A DNA stretch of 64,000 bases from UBA6182 sp964479585 (GTDB taxonomy: Bacteria > Bacillota_I > Bacilli_A > Erysipelotrichales > Erysipelotrichaceae). Numbering within the stretch: position 1 is the stretch's first letter; the number at the start of each line of letters is the position of its first letter. The position numbers were made by a program, and so were the translations under genes. Shown piece by piece: positions 35,436 through 45,190 of this stretch. Location of the stretch: the NCBI GenBank assembly GCA_964479585.1, contig CAYZMP010000001.1:44718-108717 (forward strand). The letters are read 5' to 3'. The notes under the pieces were generated by a model. It did no database searches, was not told the origin of the DNA, and saw only the letters and a list, made by a program, of their open reading frames with translations.

Positions 35436-36914
35436 ATGGATCAAGAAAAAGTATATGTTAAATTAACTAAACACCAATGGCCAGATGAAAAGGCAAATAA
35501 AGCAAGAAAACGTTGGACAATACGAGTTGTTGTTTTATTTGTGCTGTTTGCTTTTACAATTGGTTGGTTGTTTGGTTCTTCAAATACAGCTACAACTATT
35601 AATGTAGATGAGAGTAAATATTCACGATTAGATGCCATTATTTCACACTTAAGCAATACTTGGTATTATGGTAAGGATATTGAAAACATTGAAGAGTGGT
35701 TATTGCAAAATGCCATTGATGGCATGATTGAATTAACAGATGATCCATATACGTCGTTTATGACTGCACAAGAAGTGCTTGATTTTGAACAATCCATGGA
35801 CATGGGATTTGTGGGTATCGGTGTTCAGTTTTATGTGCTAGATGGCGTCAATATTGTAGAAAGAGTCTTTAAAAACTCACCAGCAGAACGATTTGGTGTC
35901 ATGCCTGGTGATATTATTTATCGTGTCAATGGGGTTGAAGTAGAAGGATTAGAAACTGGGGAGATTGCTGATTTAGTAATGGGTGAAGAAGGTACAATCG
36001 TTACAATTGACTTTATTCGTGCCAATGAAATTATTACCAAAGAAATAGAACGAGGCCAAGTTCGTAATTCAGCATTTGGTCAAATTATTAATGACGTTGG
36101 TGTTGTGGAGCTATATCAGTTTGGTTCAACATCTCACATCGATATGCGTGAGTATTTGCAAGATATGGCTGATCAAAATATCGAAAATTTAATTATTGAT
36201 TTACGAGATAACGGTGGCGGGTATTTAGAATCACTATTGAATATTGGGTCCTACTTCTTAGATCAAGGGGAAGTTGTTATTCAACAACGTTACAAAGATG
36301 GCACTATTGAACAAGGTAGAATTTCATCCAGTAATAAATTTGATAACTTTAAAAAGATTGTTGTTTTAGTAAATGGAAATACAGCAAGTGCATCAGAAGT
36401 ACTTGCCGCAGCACTACAAGAACTTGTTGGTGCAACCATCGTTGGTGAGCAAACATTTGGAAAAGGTTCTGTACAAATTTCAAGACCTTTTTCTGATGGT
36501 AGTGCGTTAAAACTAACTTCAGCACAATGGTTAACACCAAATGGTAATTTAATACAAGATATTGGTGTGACACCAGATGTTGAAGTTAAACGCCATCCGG
36601 TCTTTTATCAAGAAATGTCCATGATGTTAGAAGATGAAATAATTGTAGTTGATCAAGTAAGTGAGTATATTTTATACGTACAAAAAGCGTTAGATTTCAT
36701 TGGATATGAAGTGGATCGGATGGATGGTTATGCTTCTTTAGAAACGATACAAGCGATTAATGCATTTAACATTGATAATGATTTAGAAGCAAATGATTCT
36801 TTAACATTAACTACGTATCAAGTAATTCATACGGAAGTATTGCGTAAGTTATACACAAACAGAGAAGAAGTTGATGTACAATTGCAAGTAGCATTGGGGT
36901 TGTTTGATGAGTAA
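35436..36914 (+). CDS. ctpA: C-terminal processing protease (S41, CtpA/CtpB type)
   Basis: A 492-residue membrane-anchored S41 protease. One membrane helix (about residues 29-48), a PDZ domain (about 115-200, GVGIQF...VMPGDIIYRVNG), then the catalytic domain with Ser318 in NTASASE and Lys343 in TFGKGSVQ, 25 residues apart as in Bacillus CtpB. A C-terminal peptidoglycan-binding-like domain covers about 405-490. It degrades or processes exported proteins outside the membrane. The stop lies inside the uvrB start region (eight-base overlap). Divergent from pepT. Confidence 0.93.
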   Translation: MDQEKVYVKLTKHQWPDEKANKARKRWTIRVVVLFVLFAFTIGWLFGSSNTATTINVDESKYSRLDAIISHLSNTWYYGKDIENIEEWLLQNAIDGMIELTDDPYTSFMTAQEVLDFEQSMDMGFVGIGVQFYVLDGVNIVERVFKNSPAERFGVMPGDIIYRVNGVEVEGLETGEIADLVMGEEGTIVTIDFIRANEIITKEIERGQVRNSAFGQIINDVGVVELYQFGSTSHIDMREYLQDMADQNIENLIIDLRDNGGGYLESLLNIGSYFLDQGEVVIQQRYKDGTIEQGRISSSNKFDNFKKIVVLVNGNTASASEVLAAALQELVGATIVGEQTFGKGSVQISRPFSDGSALKLTSAQWLTPNGNLIQDIGVTPDVEVKRHPVFYQEMSMMLEDEIIVVDQVSEYILYVQKALDFIGYEVDRMDGYASLETIQAINAFNIDNDLEANDSLTLTTYQVIHTEVLRKLYTNREEVDVQLQVALGLFDE

Positions 36915-38883
36915 AGAAAGCTTTAAATTAGTAAGTGATTATAAGCCAACCGGTGATCAACCTAAAGCTATCGAACAATTAGTCTCAGGTATAAAACAAG
37001 GGAAAAAAGATCAAGTTCTTTTAGGTGCGACCGGAACAGGAAAAACATTTACCATATCTCATGTTATTGCACAAATCAATAAACCAACACTTGTCTTAGC
37101 TCATAATAAAACCTTAGCAGGTCAGTTGTATTCTGAATTTAAGCAACTATTTCCAGAAAATAGAGTAGAGTATTTTGTATCTAACTTTGATTATTATCAA
37201 CCAGAAGCGTATATGCCAAGAACCGATACATACATTGAAAAGACAGCGATGATTAATCAAGAGTTAGATATGTTGCGTTTGTCCGCTATCAATAGTGTAC
37301 TTACACGCAACGATACGATTGTTGTGGCATCAGTAGCTTGTATTTATGCATCTAGTGACCCTGACAAATATAAAAACATGTTTTTTACATTACGTGTCAA
37401 TGAACGAATAGATCGTGAAGAACTAATACGGATGCTTGTTGATCGGCAATACACAAGAAATGATGTTGATTTAATAAAAGGAACCTTTCGTGTAAAAGGA
37501 GATGTCATTGATATTCATTTAGGATACACAGACTCTTTTATACTACGTATTGAAATGTTTGATGATGAGATTGAGCGTATTGTTGAAGTAGACAAAGTGT
37601 CTTTTCAAGTCATGGATGCTTATCAGATGTATCACATTTTTCCTGCGACAGAATATGCACGGTTACAGCCAGAAATTTTGCATGCCGCAAACACGATTGA
37701 ACAAGAATTAGAAGAACATCTTCAAGTATTAGAAGCACAGAATAAGTTAGTAGAAAAACAACGTTTAGAACAAAGAACACGTTATGATATTGAAGCACTT
37801 AGAGAGTTTGGGTATTGTTCAGGTATTGAAAACTATTCACGACACATTGATCAAAGAGAGCCTGGACAGCGACCCTTTACTTTGTTTGACTTTTTTAAAG
37901 ACGATTATTTGTTTGTGATTGATGAATCGCATGTAAGTATTCCTCAAGTAAAAGGAATGTACAACGGTGATCGTTCTCGTAAAGAAGTATTAGTCGAGTA
38001 TGGGTTTAGATTACCTTCAGCACTAGATAATCGCCCATTAAATTTCAACGAGTTTCTAGCATTACCCAAGCAATCGATCTATGTTTCCGCAACACCAGGG
38101 GATTTTGAGCTAGAAAAAACAAACCATGAGATTGTTCAACAAATCATTCGACCTACAGGATTATTAGATCCTAAGGTCACGGTTAAACCATCCAAAGGGC
38201 AAATTGATGATTTAGTTGATGCCATCAATGAACGCTCTAAGAAAAATCAACGTGTACTCGTTACGACCTTAACAGTTAAAATGGCGGAAGAGTTAACGAA
38301 CTATTTACTAAATGAAAATGTAAAAGCTATCTTTTTACATCATGAAACTAAAACATTAGAACGAATTGAAGTTATTCGACAATTGCGTAAAGGTAAATAC
38401 GATGTGTTAGTCGGCATTAACTTATTACGAGAAGGAATTGATATACCAGAAGTTTCACTTGTGGCTATATTGGATGCCGATAAAGAAGGGTTTTTACGTT
38501 CGTATCGTTCACTTGTTCAAACCATTGGTCGAGCTGCACGAAATCAAGATGGCGAAGTTATTATGTATGCAGATCGGATGACAGACTCCATGAAAAAAGC
38601 TATTGATGAAACGAATCGACGTCGTGAAATCCAACAAGCTCACAACGAAAAGTTTGGTATTACACCAACAACGATTATCAAAGAAATTCGAGATGTTATA
38701 GCTGGTAAAGAAACTCAGGAAATGGCGATGAACATGTTGAGAAAAAAATCAAGCAAAGACAAAAAACAACAAGAACAAATGATTGTTGACTTAGAAAGAG
38801 AAATGCATGAAGCCGCAAGAGTCTTGGATTTTGAGCGAGCCGCAACATTAAGGGACATTATCTTAGAATTGAAAAGTCAATAG
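36907..38883 (+). CDS. uvrB: Excinuclease ABC subunit B
   Basis: A 658-residue UvrB. Walker A LLGATGTGKT (residues about 38-47), the beta-hairpin that inserts at the lesion (YYQPEAYMPRTDTYIEK), Walker B IDESH, helicase motifs V and VI (GINLLREGIDIPEVSLV and QTIGRAARN) and the C-terminal UVR domain (DLEREMHEAARVLDFERAA) are all present. UvrB verifies damage handed over by UvrA and recruits UvrC. ATG 36907 is preceded in frame by a TTG, which was not used. It overlaps the end of ctpA and is followed by a short hairpin, then uvrA. Confidence 0.98.
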   Translation: MSKESFKLVSDYKPTGDQPKAIEQLVSGIKQGKKDQVLLGATGTGKTFTISHVIAQINKPTLVLAHNKTLAGQLYSEFKQLFPENRVEYFVSNFDYYQPEAYMPRTDTYIEKTAMINQELDMLRLSAINSVLTRNDTIVVASVACIYASSDPDKYKNMFFTLRVNERIDREELIRMLVDRQYTRNDVDLIKGTFRVKGDVIDIHLGYTDSFILRIEMFDDEIERIVEVDKVSFQVMDAYQMYHIFPATEYARLQPEILHAANTIEQELEEHLQVLEAQNKLVEKQRLEQRTRYDIEALREFGYCSGIENYSRHIDQREPGQRPFTLFDFFKDDYLFVIDESHVSIPQVKGMYNGDRSRKEVLVEYGFRLPSALDNRPLNFNEFLALPKQSIYVSATPGDFELEKTNHEIVQQIIRPTGLLDPKVTVKPSKGQIDDLVDAINERSKKNQRVLVTTLTVKMAEELTNYLLNENVKAIFLHHETKTLERIEVIRQLRKGKYDVLVGINLLREGIDIPEVSLVAILDADKEGFLRSYRSLVQTIGRAARNQDGEVIMYADRMTDSMKKAIDETNRRREIQQAHNEKFGITPTTIIKEIRDVIAGKETQEMAMNMLRKKSSKDKKQQEQMIVDLEREMHEAARVLDFERAATLRDIILELKSQ

Positions 38884-38905
38884 AGGGTTTCCCTCTTTTG
38901 TTTTT
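38883..38905 (+). terminator. Short hairpin between uvrB and uvrA
   Basis: GAGGG (38883-38887), TTT, CCCTC (38891-38895), then TTTTGTTTTT. It overlaps the uvrB stop and may only attenuate read-through. Confidence 0.65.
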
Positions 38906-38949
38906 GAAGGTGAAAGTGCTAGAATAGAATATATGTTTATGGAGGGACT

Positions 38950-41772
38950 ATGAACAAAGATGAAATTGTCATTAAAGGGGCGCGTGTCCATAATTTAAAA
39001 AACATTAACATTACCATTCCTCGCAATAAACTTGTTATTATGACAGGTTTATCAGGAAGTGGTAAGACATCGCTTGCTTTTGATACGATATATGCGGAAG
39101 GCCAACGTAGATATGTGGAATCATTAAGTGCCTATGCAAGGCAGTTTTTAGATAACATGGAAAAACCAGATGTGGATTTAATCGAAGGATTGTCACCTTC
39201 GATTTCCATTGACCAAAAAACAACCCATAACAACCCACGATCAACGGTAGGTACTGTTACGGAAATATATGATTACTTACGATTGATGTATGCAAGAGTG
39301 GGGACTCCATATTGTCCAATTCATCATGATCCAATTGTGGCAGTTTCTGTCAATCAAATGGTAGATCAAGTAATGAGCTTAGAAAATGGAACTCGTATTG
39401 AGGTGTATGCTCCTGTGGTGCATCGTGAAAAAGGGTCACATAAAGATAAGTTTGCGACATACTTAAAAGAAGGATTTGTTCGTGCACGTGTAAACAAAGA
39501 AATTATTATGCTTGAAGATGGTGTGACGTTGGATAAAAACCTAAAACATGACATCGATATTATGATTGATCGTTTAATAAAAAAAGATGACTCACGTACA
39601 CGATTGTATGAATCCTTCGAAACTGCAACAAAACTTAGTGAAGGATTAGTGCTTGTTGTGACAAATAAAAAAGAACTGCTGTTTTCACAAAATTATGCAT
39701 GTGTTAAATGTGGGTTTTCGATTCCGAAACTTGAACCACGCTTGTTTTCATTTAACTCACCACTTGGTGCATGTGAAAATTGCAAAGGTCTTGGTGTTAC
39801 TCAGCAAGTTGATTTGGACTATTTAATGCCAAACAAAGAAAAAAGTGTTTTAGCTGGTGGGATTGTGTATTATAAAAACATTGTCAACACTGAAAATATT
39901 GAATGGCAAACATTTGAAACATTAGCTGAACATTATAATATTCCATTAGATAAACCATTAAAAGATTTAAGTGATGAGCAAATTGACATACTAATGTATG
40001 GATCAAAAAAGCCAATTGCATACACGATTGCCTCTCGATCAGGCAATAAGTTTATGAGAAATGATTATATTGAAGGTGTAGCGGATTTAATTGCACGTCG
40101 CTTTGTGGAAACTACCTCACAATCCTCACGTGATTGGTATGGTTCTTTTATGAGTGAAAGTACATGTTCAGTGTGTCATGGACATCGTTTAAATCCTATG
40201 GCATTAAGTGTGTATGTAGGGGATAAAAACATTTATGAGTGGACATCCATGTCTGTAAAACAATCGTTGATATGGATGGGTGAGTTACAACTTAATGAGA
40301 CACAAGCTGAAATTGCGAAGTTAGTCATAAAAGAAATTGTCGAGCGATTATCGTTTTTAAAAGATGTCGGTCTTGAATATTTAACGCTCGATCGCTTAGC
40401 AGGTACTTTATCAGGTGGTGAAGCACAACGAATTCGTTTAGCGACACAAATTGGATCGCGATTGACTGGTGTGCTTTATGTGTTGGATGAACCATCGATT
40501 GGACTTCATCAGCGAGATAATGCAAAACTTATTCAAACCTTAAAGAACATGCGTGATTTAGGTAACTCGTTGATTGTAGTAGAGCATGATGAAGAAACAA
40601 TGCTTGAGTCAGATTGGATTGTGGATATTGGTCCAGGTGCAGGACGAGCTGGTGGAGAAGTCATTGCTAATGGCACTGTAGAAGAGATAAAAAATAATCC
40701 TAATAGCATTACTGGGTTGTATTTATCAGGTAAACGAAAAATTGATATTCCTCAAAACAGAAGAAGTGGTAATGGAAATGTCTTAAAGATTATTAAAGCA
40801 AAAGAAAACAATTTAAAAAATGTTAATGTAACGATTCCATTAAACACATTAACACTAATAACAGGTGTTAGTGGCAGCGGGAAGTCTTCACTCATTAATG
40901 ATGTGTTAGCCAAGAAATTGCTACAATCATTAGGTCGTACAAAGGTAAAACCAGGAGTAGTGGAGAAAATTGAAGGTTTAGAACATGTCGATAAAGTAAT
41001 TGTCATCGATCAAGATCCAATTGGACGTACACCACGATCAAATCCTGTAACTTATACTGGTATTTTTGATGATATTCGTGATTTGTTTGCCATGAGCAAA
41101 GAGTCGAAAAAAAGAGGATATTTAAAAGGACGTTTTTCTTTTAATGTTCGTGGAGGACGTTGTGAGAGTTGTCAAGGTGATGGTGTTAAGCGTATTTCAA
41201 TGCACTTTTTGCCAGATGTGTATGTAGCATGTGAAGAGTGTCATGGTAAACGATACAACCAAGAAACATTGCAAGTGACATACAAAGATAAAAATATCCA
41301 TGATATATTAGAAATGACCATTGATGAGGCAGTTGAATTCTTTGAAAACATTCATAAAATCTCACACCGTTTAAAAATACTCCAAGATGTTGGTTTAGGT
41401 TATATTCAACTTGGACAACCAGCCACTACCCTTTCAGGTGGTGAAGCACAACGTGTTAAACTTGCTAGTGAACTTCAAAAAAGAGCAACAGGTAAAACAG
41501 TTTTTATTTTGGATGAGCCTACGACTGGATTACATAGTGAAGATGTAGGCAAATTACTTAAAGTTTTACTTAAAATCGTTGATAATGGGGATACTGTTCT
41601 TGTTATTGAGCATAACCTTGATATTATAAAAAGTGCTGACTATATTATCGATTTAGGTCCAGAAGGTGGCGATGAGGGAGGCCAAGTTATTGGTGTAGGT
41701 ACTCCAGAAGATATCGCAAAAATTAAGAAAAGTTATACCGGTCAGTATTTAAAAAAGGTGTTAACCCTTTAG
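38950..41772 (+). CDS. uvrA: Excinuclease ABC subunit A
   Basis: A 940-residue UvrA with two ABC modules: Walker A GLSGSGKTS near the N-terminus and GVSGSGKSS near residue 640, signatures GTLSGGEAQRIRLA and TTLSGGEAQRVKLA, and Walker B ending in DEPSIGLH and DEPTTGLH. Zinc modules are CVKC...CENC and CESC...CEEC, with a further CSVC in the insertion. The dimer scans DNA for bulky damage and loads UvrB. GGAGGG precedes ATG 38950. It is followed 15 bases later by hprK. Confidence 0.98.
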   Translation: MNKDEIVIKGARVHNLKNINITIPRNKLVIMTGLSGSGKTSLAFDTIYAEGQRRYVESLSAYARQFLDNMEKPDVDLIEGLSPSISIDQKTTHNNPRSTVGTVTEIYDYLRLMYARVGTPYCPIHHDPIVAVSVNQMVDQVMSLENGTRIEVYAPVVHREKGSHKDKFATYLKEGFVRARVNKEIIMLEDGVTLDKNLKHDIDIMIDRLIKKDDSRTRLYESFETATKLSEGLVLVVTNKKELLFSQNYACVKCGFSIPKLEPRLFSFNSPLGACENCKGLGVTQQVDLDYLMPNKEKSVLAGGIVYYKNIVNTENIEWQTFETLAEHYNIPLDKPLKDLSDEQIDILMYGSKKPIAYTIASRSGNKFMRNDYIEGVADLIARRFVETTSQSSRDWYGSFMSESTCSVCHGHRLNPMALSVYVGDKNIYEWTSMSVKQSLIWMGELQLNETQAEIAKLVIKEIVERLSFLKDVGLEYLTLDRLAGTLSGGEAQRIRLATQIGSRLTGVLYVLDEPSIGLHQRDNAKLIQTLKNMRDLGNSLIVVEHDEETMLESDWIVDIGPGAGRAGGEVIANGTVEEIKNNPNSITGLYLSGKRKIDIPQNRRSGNGNVLKIIKAKENNLKNVNVTIPLNTLTLITGVSGSGKSSLINDVLAKKLLQSLGRTKVKPGVVEKIEGLEHVDKVIVIDQDPIGRTPRSNPVTYTGIFDDIRDLFAMSKESKKRGYLKGRFSFNVRGGRCESCQGDGVKRISMHFLPDVYVACEECHGKRYNQETLQVTYKDKNIHDILEMTIDEAVEFFENIHKISHRLKILQDVGLGYIQLGQPATTLSGGEAQRVKLASELQKRATGKTVFILDEPTTGLHSEDVGKLLKVLLKIVDNGDTVLVIEHNLDIIKSADYIIDLGPEGGDEGGQVIGVGTPEDIAKIKKSYTGQYLKKVLTL

Positions 41773-41787
41773 GAGGAATCAATTACA

Positions 41788-42738
41788 ATGTCAGAAAAAT
41801 GTACGATGAGAAAATTCAATGATTACTTCAAGTTTGAACAAATTAGTGGGAATGATCAATCACTTGAACGCTGGGTTGTTGTACCCGATGTGAATCGCCC
41901 TGGTCTTGAGTTGGTTGGATTTTTTGAACACACAGAGCCACGACGCATTAATATCTTTGGTGATAAAGAAATGGCGTATATTGAGCAAATGGATGACGAT
42001 TTTCAACGTGAAGTATTTGATCGTTTAACCGACGGATATACTCCTGGTATCATTATCGCTAGGGATTATCCATGTCCACCTATTTTGCTTGACATAGCAC
42101 AATCAAAAAACTTTCCAATCTTTAGAACAAAACTTAAAACATATCAATTAATGGTTGATGTAATATCGTATTTGGATGCTCAACTTGCAGAAATTGATAC
42201 CTTGCATGGTGTTTTAATGAGTGTCTTTGGTAAAGGAGTTCTTATTACTGGAGATAGCGGTATGGGGAAAAGTGAAGTAGGATTAGAACTTATTCGTAAA
42301 GGTCATGTTATTGTTTCAGATGATCGAGTAGATGTTCGTCGGGTTCATAATGATATCATTGGCTTTGCGCCACCCTTACTTAAAGGAATGTTGGAGTTGC
42401 GTGGGATTGGAATCATCGATGTTCCAAAAATGTTTGGAGCTAGTTCATTGCTTGATGAAGCAAGGGTTGATTTTATTGTTTATTTAGAGAAGTGGCAGGA
42501 TGGAAAGGCATACAAACGTGTATCGATGGATGTCACAAGTTCGCGTAGCATTTTAGGTGTGGAAGTTCCACAGTTGATATTTCCAGTAAAAGAAGGTCGT
42601 AACTTAGCGGTGCTTATTGAAGCAGCAGTAACTGATTTTACATTAAAGGAAAAAGGAATTGATGCAAGTAGTGAGTTTGATCAGCGAGTGTATAACTTTA
42701 TCGTGGATCAAAATAGTAAAGATCAAGAGAAGGAGTAA
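41788..42738 (+). CDS. hprK: HPr kinase/phosphorylase
   Basis: A 316-residue HprK. The P-loop is GDSGMGKSEVGLEL (near residue 155), followed by the acidic VSDDRVDVRR and the family signature LRGIGIIDVP; the C-terminal HPr-contact part is IFPVKEGRNLAVLIEAA. It phosphorylates HPr at Ser46 for CcpA-dependent catabolite repression and reverses the reaction at high phosphate. The genes for the PTS system in this window (18-24 kb) are possible downstream targets. ATG 41788 follows AGGAGG at a somewhat long spacing of about 10 bases. lgt-ppaX follows by five bases. Confidence 0.97.
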   Translation: MSEKCTMRKFNDYFKFEQISGNDQSLERWVVVPDVNRPGLELVGFFEHTEPRRINIFGDKEMAYIEQMDDDFQREVFDRLTDGYTPGIIIARDYPCPPILLDIAQSKNFPIFRTKLKTYQLMVDVISYLDAQLAEIDTLHGVLMSVFGKGVLITGDSGMGKSEVGLELIRKGHVIVSDDRVDVRRVHNDIIGFAPPLLKGMLELRGIGIIDVPKMFGASSLLDEARVDFIVYLEKWQDGKAYKRVSMDVTSSRSILGVEVPQLIFPVKEGRNLAVLIEAAVTDFTLKEKGIDASSEFDQRVYNFIVDQNSKDQEKE

Positions 42739-42743
42739 CGGTA

Positions 42744-44201
42744 ATGGTATTTTTTGAAGACATGCAGACCTTTGTTCGTATAGGTTCGATTTCTATCGCA
42801 TGGTATGCTTTGCTTATTTTAATTGGAGCATTTATTGCATACGGTGTGAGTTTGTATAATTTTAAAAAGATGGGATATGATTCAGACTTAGGCGATAACT
42901 TGTTTGTTGGATCATTATTATCTGGAGTAGTTGGAGCACGACTATGGTTTGTGGTGTTTTATGATTTAGGGTATTACTTGTCTAATCCTCTCGAAATATT
43001 AATGACCTGGGAAGGTGGTCTAGCCATTCAAGGGGGTCTTGTTTTTGGGGCTGGGTTTGCATATTGGTATTTAAAACGAAAAAACATATCGTTTATGCGA
43101 CTAGCTGATGCTGTTGTTCCTAATATATTAATTGCACAAGCAATTGGCCGTTGGGGTAATTTCTTAAATCAAGAAGCCTATGGTTATCAGGTGGAAGCAT
43201 CATTTTATGAAGGGTGGCCACAATGGATTGCTGATCATATGTTTATTAACGGAGCTTATCGAGTACCAACCTTTTTATATGAATCTGTGTTAAACATTGT
43301 TGGGTTTTTCTTAATCGTGTTTGTGTATAAGCGATTTACTAAAACAAGACGTGGTGATATGGTGTATGCCTACTTAATGTGGTATGGAGTCACACGCTTT
43401 TTTGTGGAAGGTCTGCGTAGCGATAGTTTAATGTTTTTTAACTTACGTTCTGCACAACTAGTGTCTATTGTATTTGTCATTGTTGGAGTAGCAGGAACAT
43501 TGGGATTATTTAGAAAATTAGTGAAAAAAAGTAAACCAATCGTGTTGTTTGACTTTGATGGGACATTGTTAGATACTGAGCCGATTGTAAAAAAAGCATT
43601 AATTCAAATCATTAAAAAACACAAACCTGATGTAGAAATTGATGAGCAAACAGCTAATGATTTTGTGGGGCCACCACTAACTGAAACGTTTTCTCGTTAT
43701 TTCGATCAAGATCAAATAGAGTCACTGACTAGTGAATATCGCGAGTTAAACAATCAAATGCATCATGAGCATGTACAACCAATAAAACATGCCATTGAAG
43801 TGTTAACACAATTAAAGGACGAAGGATACACATTAGGTGTAGTATCTTCAAAGATTACTGACACAATTAAACTGGGCATGGGCTTGTTTGATATGGAGAA
43901 ATACTTTGATGTCATTATTGGTATTGATAATGTAGAAAAGCATAAACCAGATCCACAAGGTATATTTAAAGCATGTGAAGCGTTAGGTGTTTCTCATGAT
44001 CAAGTAGTGTATGTAGGAGATACTGCCATTGATATCAAAGCAGGAGATCGTGCAGGTGTATTTACAGTTGCGATGATGAGCAATCCTACTCGTAAAGAAG
44101 AAATTACAAAAGAAAAACCAAATGAACTAATAACTGATTTAAGAGAATTACTAACGATACTTAGAAGGGATGATATTGAATGGACACGCTCTACGACATA
44201 A
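42744..44201 (+). CDS. lgt: Fusion: prolipoprotein diacylglyceryl transferase (Lgt) with PpaX-like HAD phosphatase
   Basis: A 485-residue two-part protein. Residues 1 to about 262 are Lgt with seven membrane helices, GRWGNFLNQEAYG signature, YESVLN and EGLRSDSLMFF. From about residue 268 a HAD domain begins with DFDGTLLDTE, with motif II VVSSK, Lys in EKHKPDPQGIF and motif IV VGDTAIDIKAGD, as in the pyrophosphatase PpaX. In Bacillus these are separate neighbours in hprK-lgt-ppaX. Lgt adds diacylglycerol to lipobox Cys; PpaX hydrolyses pyrophosphate made by HprK phosphorylase. At the position of E. coli His103 (HGG) this protein has Gln (IQGG); streptococcal forms have Tyr there. It overlaps trxB by 22 bases. 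Confidence 0.94.
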   Translation: MVFFEDMQTFVRIGSISIAWYALLILIGAFIAYGVSLYNFKKMGYDSDLGDNLFVGSLLSGVVGARLWFVVFYDLGYYLSNPLEILMTWEGGLAIQGGLVFGAGFAYWYLKRKNISFMRLADAVVPNILIAQAIGRWGNFLNQEAYGYQVEASFYEGWPQWIADHMFINGAYRVPTFLYESVLNIVGFFLIVFVYKRFTKTRRGDMVYAYLMWYGVTRFFVEGLRSDSLMFFNLRSAQLVSIVFVIVGVAGTLGLFRKLVKKSKPIVLFDFDGTLLDTEPIVKKALIQIIKKHKPDVEIDEQTANDFVGPPLTETFSRYFDQDQIESLTSEYRELNNQMHHEHVQPIKHAIEVLTQLKDEGYTLGVVSSKITDTIKLGMGLFDMEKYFDVIIGIDNVEKHKPDPQGIFKACEALGVSHDQVVYVGDTAIDIKAGDRAGVFTVAMMSNPTRKEEITKEKPNELITDLRELLTILRRDDIEWTRSTT

Positions 44202-45118
44202 TAATTTTAGGAGCAGGACCAGCGGGGTTAACAGCAGGGGTATACGCTTCACGTGCAGGATTAAAAACGATGATGCTTGAACCTGAAGCTCCTGGAGGCA
44301 AACTAGTTAAAACATATGAAATTTGTAATTGGCCAGGCATTGAAAAAGTAACTGGTGTTGATTTGGCCATGTCCATGTTTAATCATTCCACATCATTAGG
44401 TGTTGAGTATCAATATGGATATGTAGAAGAGGTTATTAAACATGACCATCATTTTGAGGTAGTTACTCAAGATAATATTTACTATGCTAAAACAGTCATT
44501 GTAGCAACGGGTACCGTAGAAAATAGACTAAATCTTGAACATGAGGATAAAATGGTTGGAAAAGGTGTTTCATTTTGTGCAGTATGTGATGGAGCCTTTT
44601 ATAAAGATCAAGTGGTAAGTGTAATTGGTGGTGGTAATTCTGCATTAGAAGAAGCTGTATACTTAACACAATTTGCAAGCAAAGTTAATGTGATCATGCG
44701 TCGTGATGTGTTTAGAGCAGATCAAGTTGCAATTGATATAGCCATGGCAAATCCGAAGATTGAGTTTATTTTCAATCATAAACCTGTTGCCTATCAAATG
44801 AGTGATGACAAACTAAGTGCTATTGTACTTGAACATTCACACACAAAAGTGCAAAAAATAGTAGAAACTAATGCAGTTTTTCAATATATTGGTGCAAAAC
44901 CAGCCACAAACATGGTTAAGAAGTTAAATATTGTGGATGAAGAAGGTTACTTGATAGTAAATGATAAGATGGAAACAAGCATACCGGGCTTATATGGTGC
45001 AGGGGATGTGAATCAAAAGGTGTTACGACAAGTTGTTACTGCGACATCTGATGGTGCGATAGCAGCACAACAAGCGTTTCACATGATCCAAAAAATGGAT
45101 ATGAAAGGGAAGGAATAA
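44180..45118 (+). CDS. trxB: Thioredoxin reductase
   Basis: A 312-residue low-molecular-weight TrxB. FAD motif GAGPAGLTAGVYASRAG, redox pair Cys133 and Cys136 in CAVCDGA, NADPH motif VIGGGNSALEEA and the C-terminal FAD-binding GLYGAGDVNQK. It reduces thioredoxin with NADPH. The second nucleotide motif carries RRDVFRADQ after the strand, consistent with NADP-binding Arg residues. Start ATG 44180 is 22 bases inside the end of lgt-ppaX, preceded by AGAAGGGATG. rapZ follows after about 70 bases. Confidence 0.96.
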   Translation: MDTLYDIIILGAGPAGLTAGVYASRAGLKTMMLEPEAPGGKLVKTYEICNWPGIEKVTGVDLAMSMFNHSTSLGVEYQYGYVEEVIKHDHHFEVVTQDNIYYAKTVIVATGTVENRLNLEHEDKMVGKGVSFCAVCDGAFYKDQVVSVIGGGNSALEEAVYLTQFASKVNVIMRRDVFRADQVAIDIAMANPKIEFIFNHKPVAYQMSDDKLSAIVLEHSHTKVQKIVETNAVFQYIGAKPATNMVKKLNIVDEEGYLIVNDKMETSIPGLYGAGDVNQKVLRQVVTATSDGAIAAQQAFHMIQKMDMKGKE

Positions 45119-45190
45119 CTTCTCTTTTCTTTTTCATTGGTTGTGAAACGCCAGGGTGCGTGGTAGAATGTGGTTAAGAGGTACATAAAC

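Noticed and set aside
41788..42738. Upstream T-box or riboswitch elements for core genes
   Set aside because: The leaders of hprK, cysS, trxB and rplK are too short or lack recognisable structure; none could be supported.
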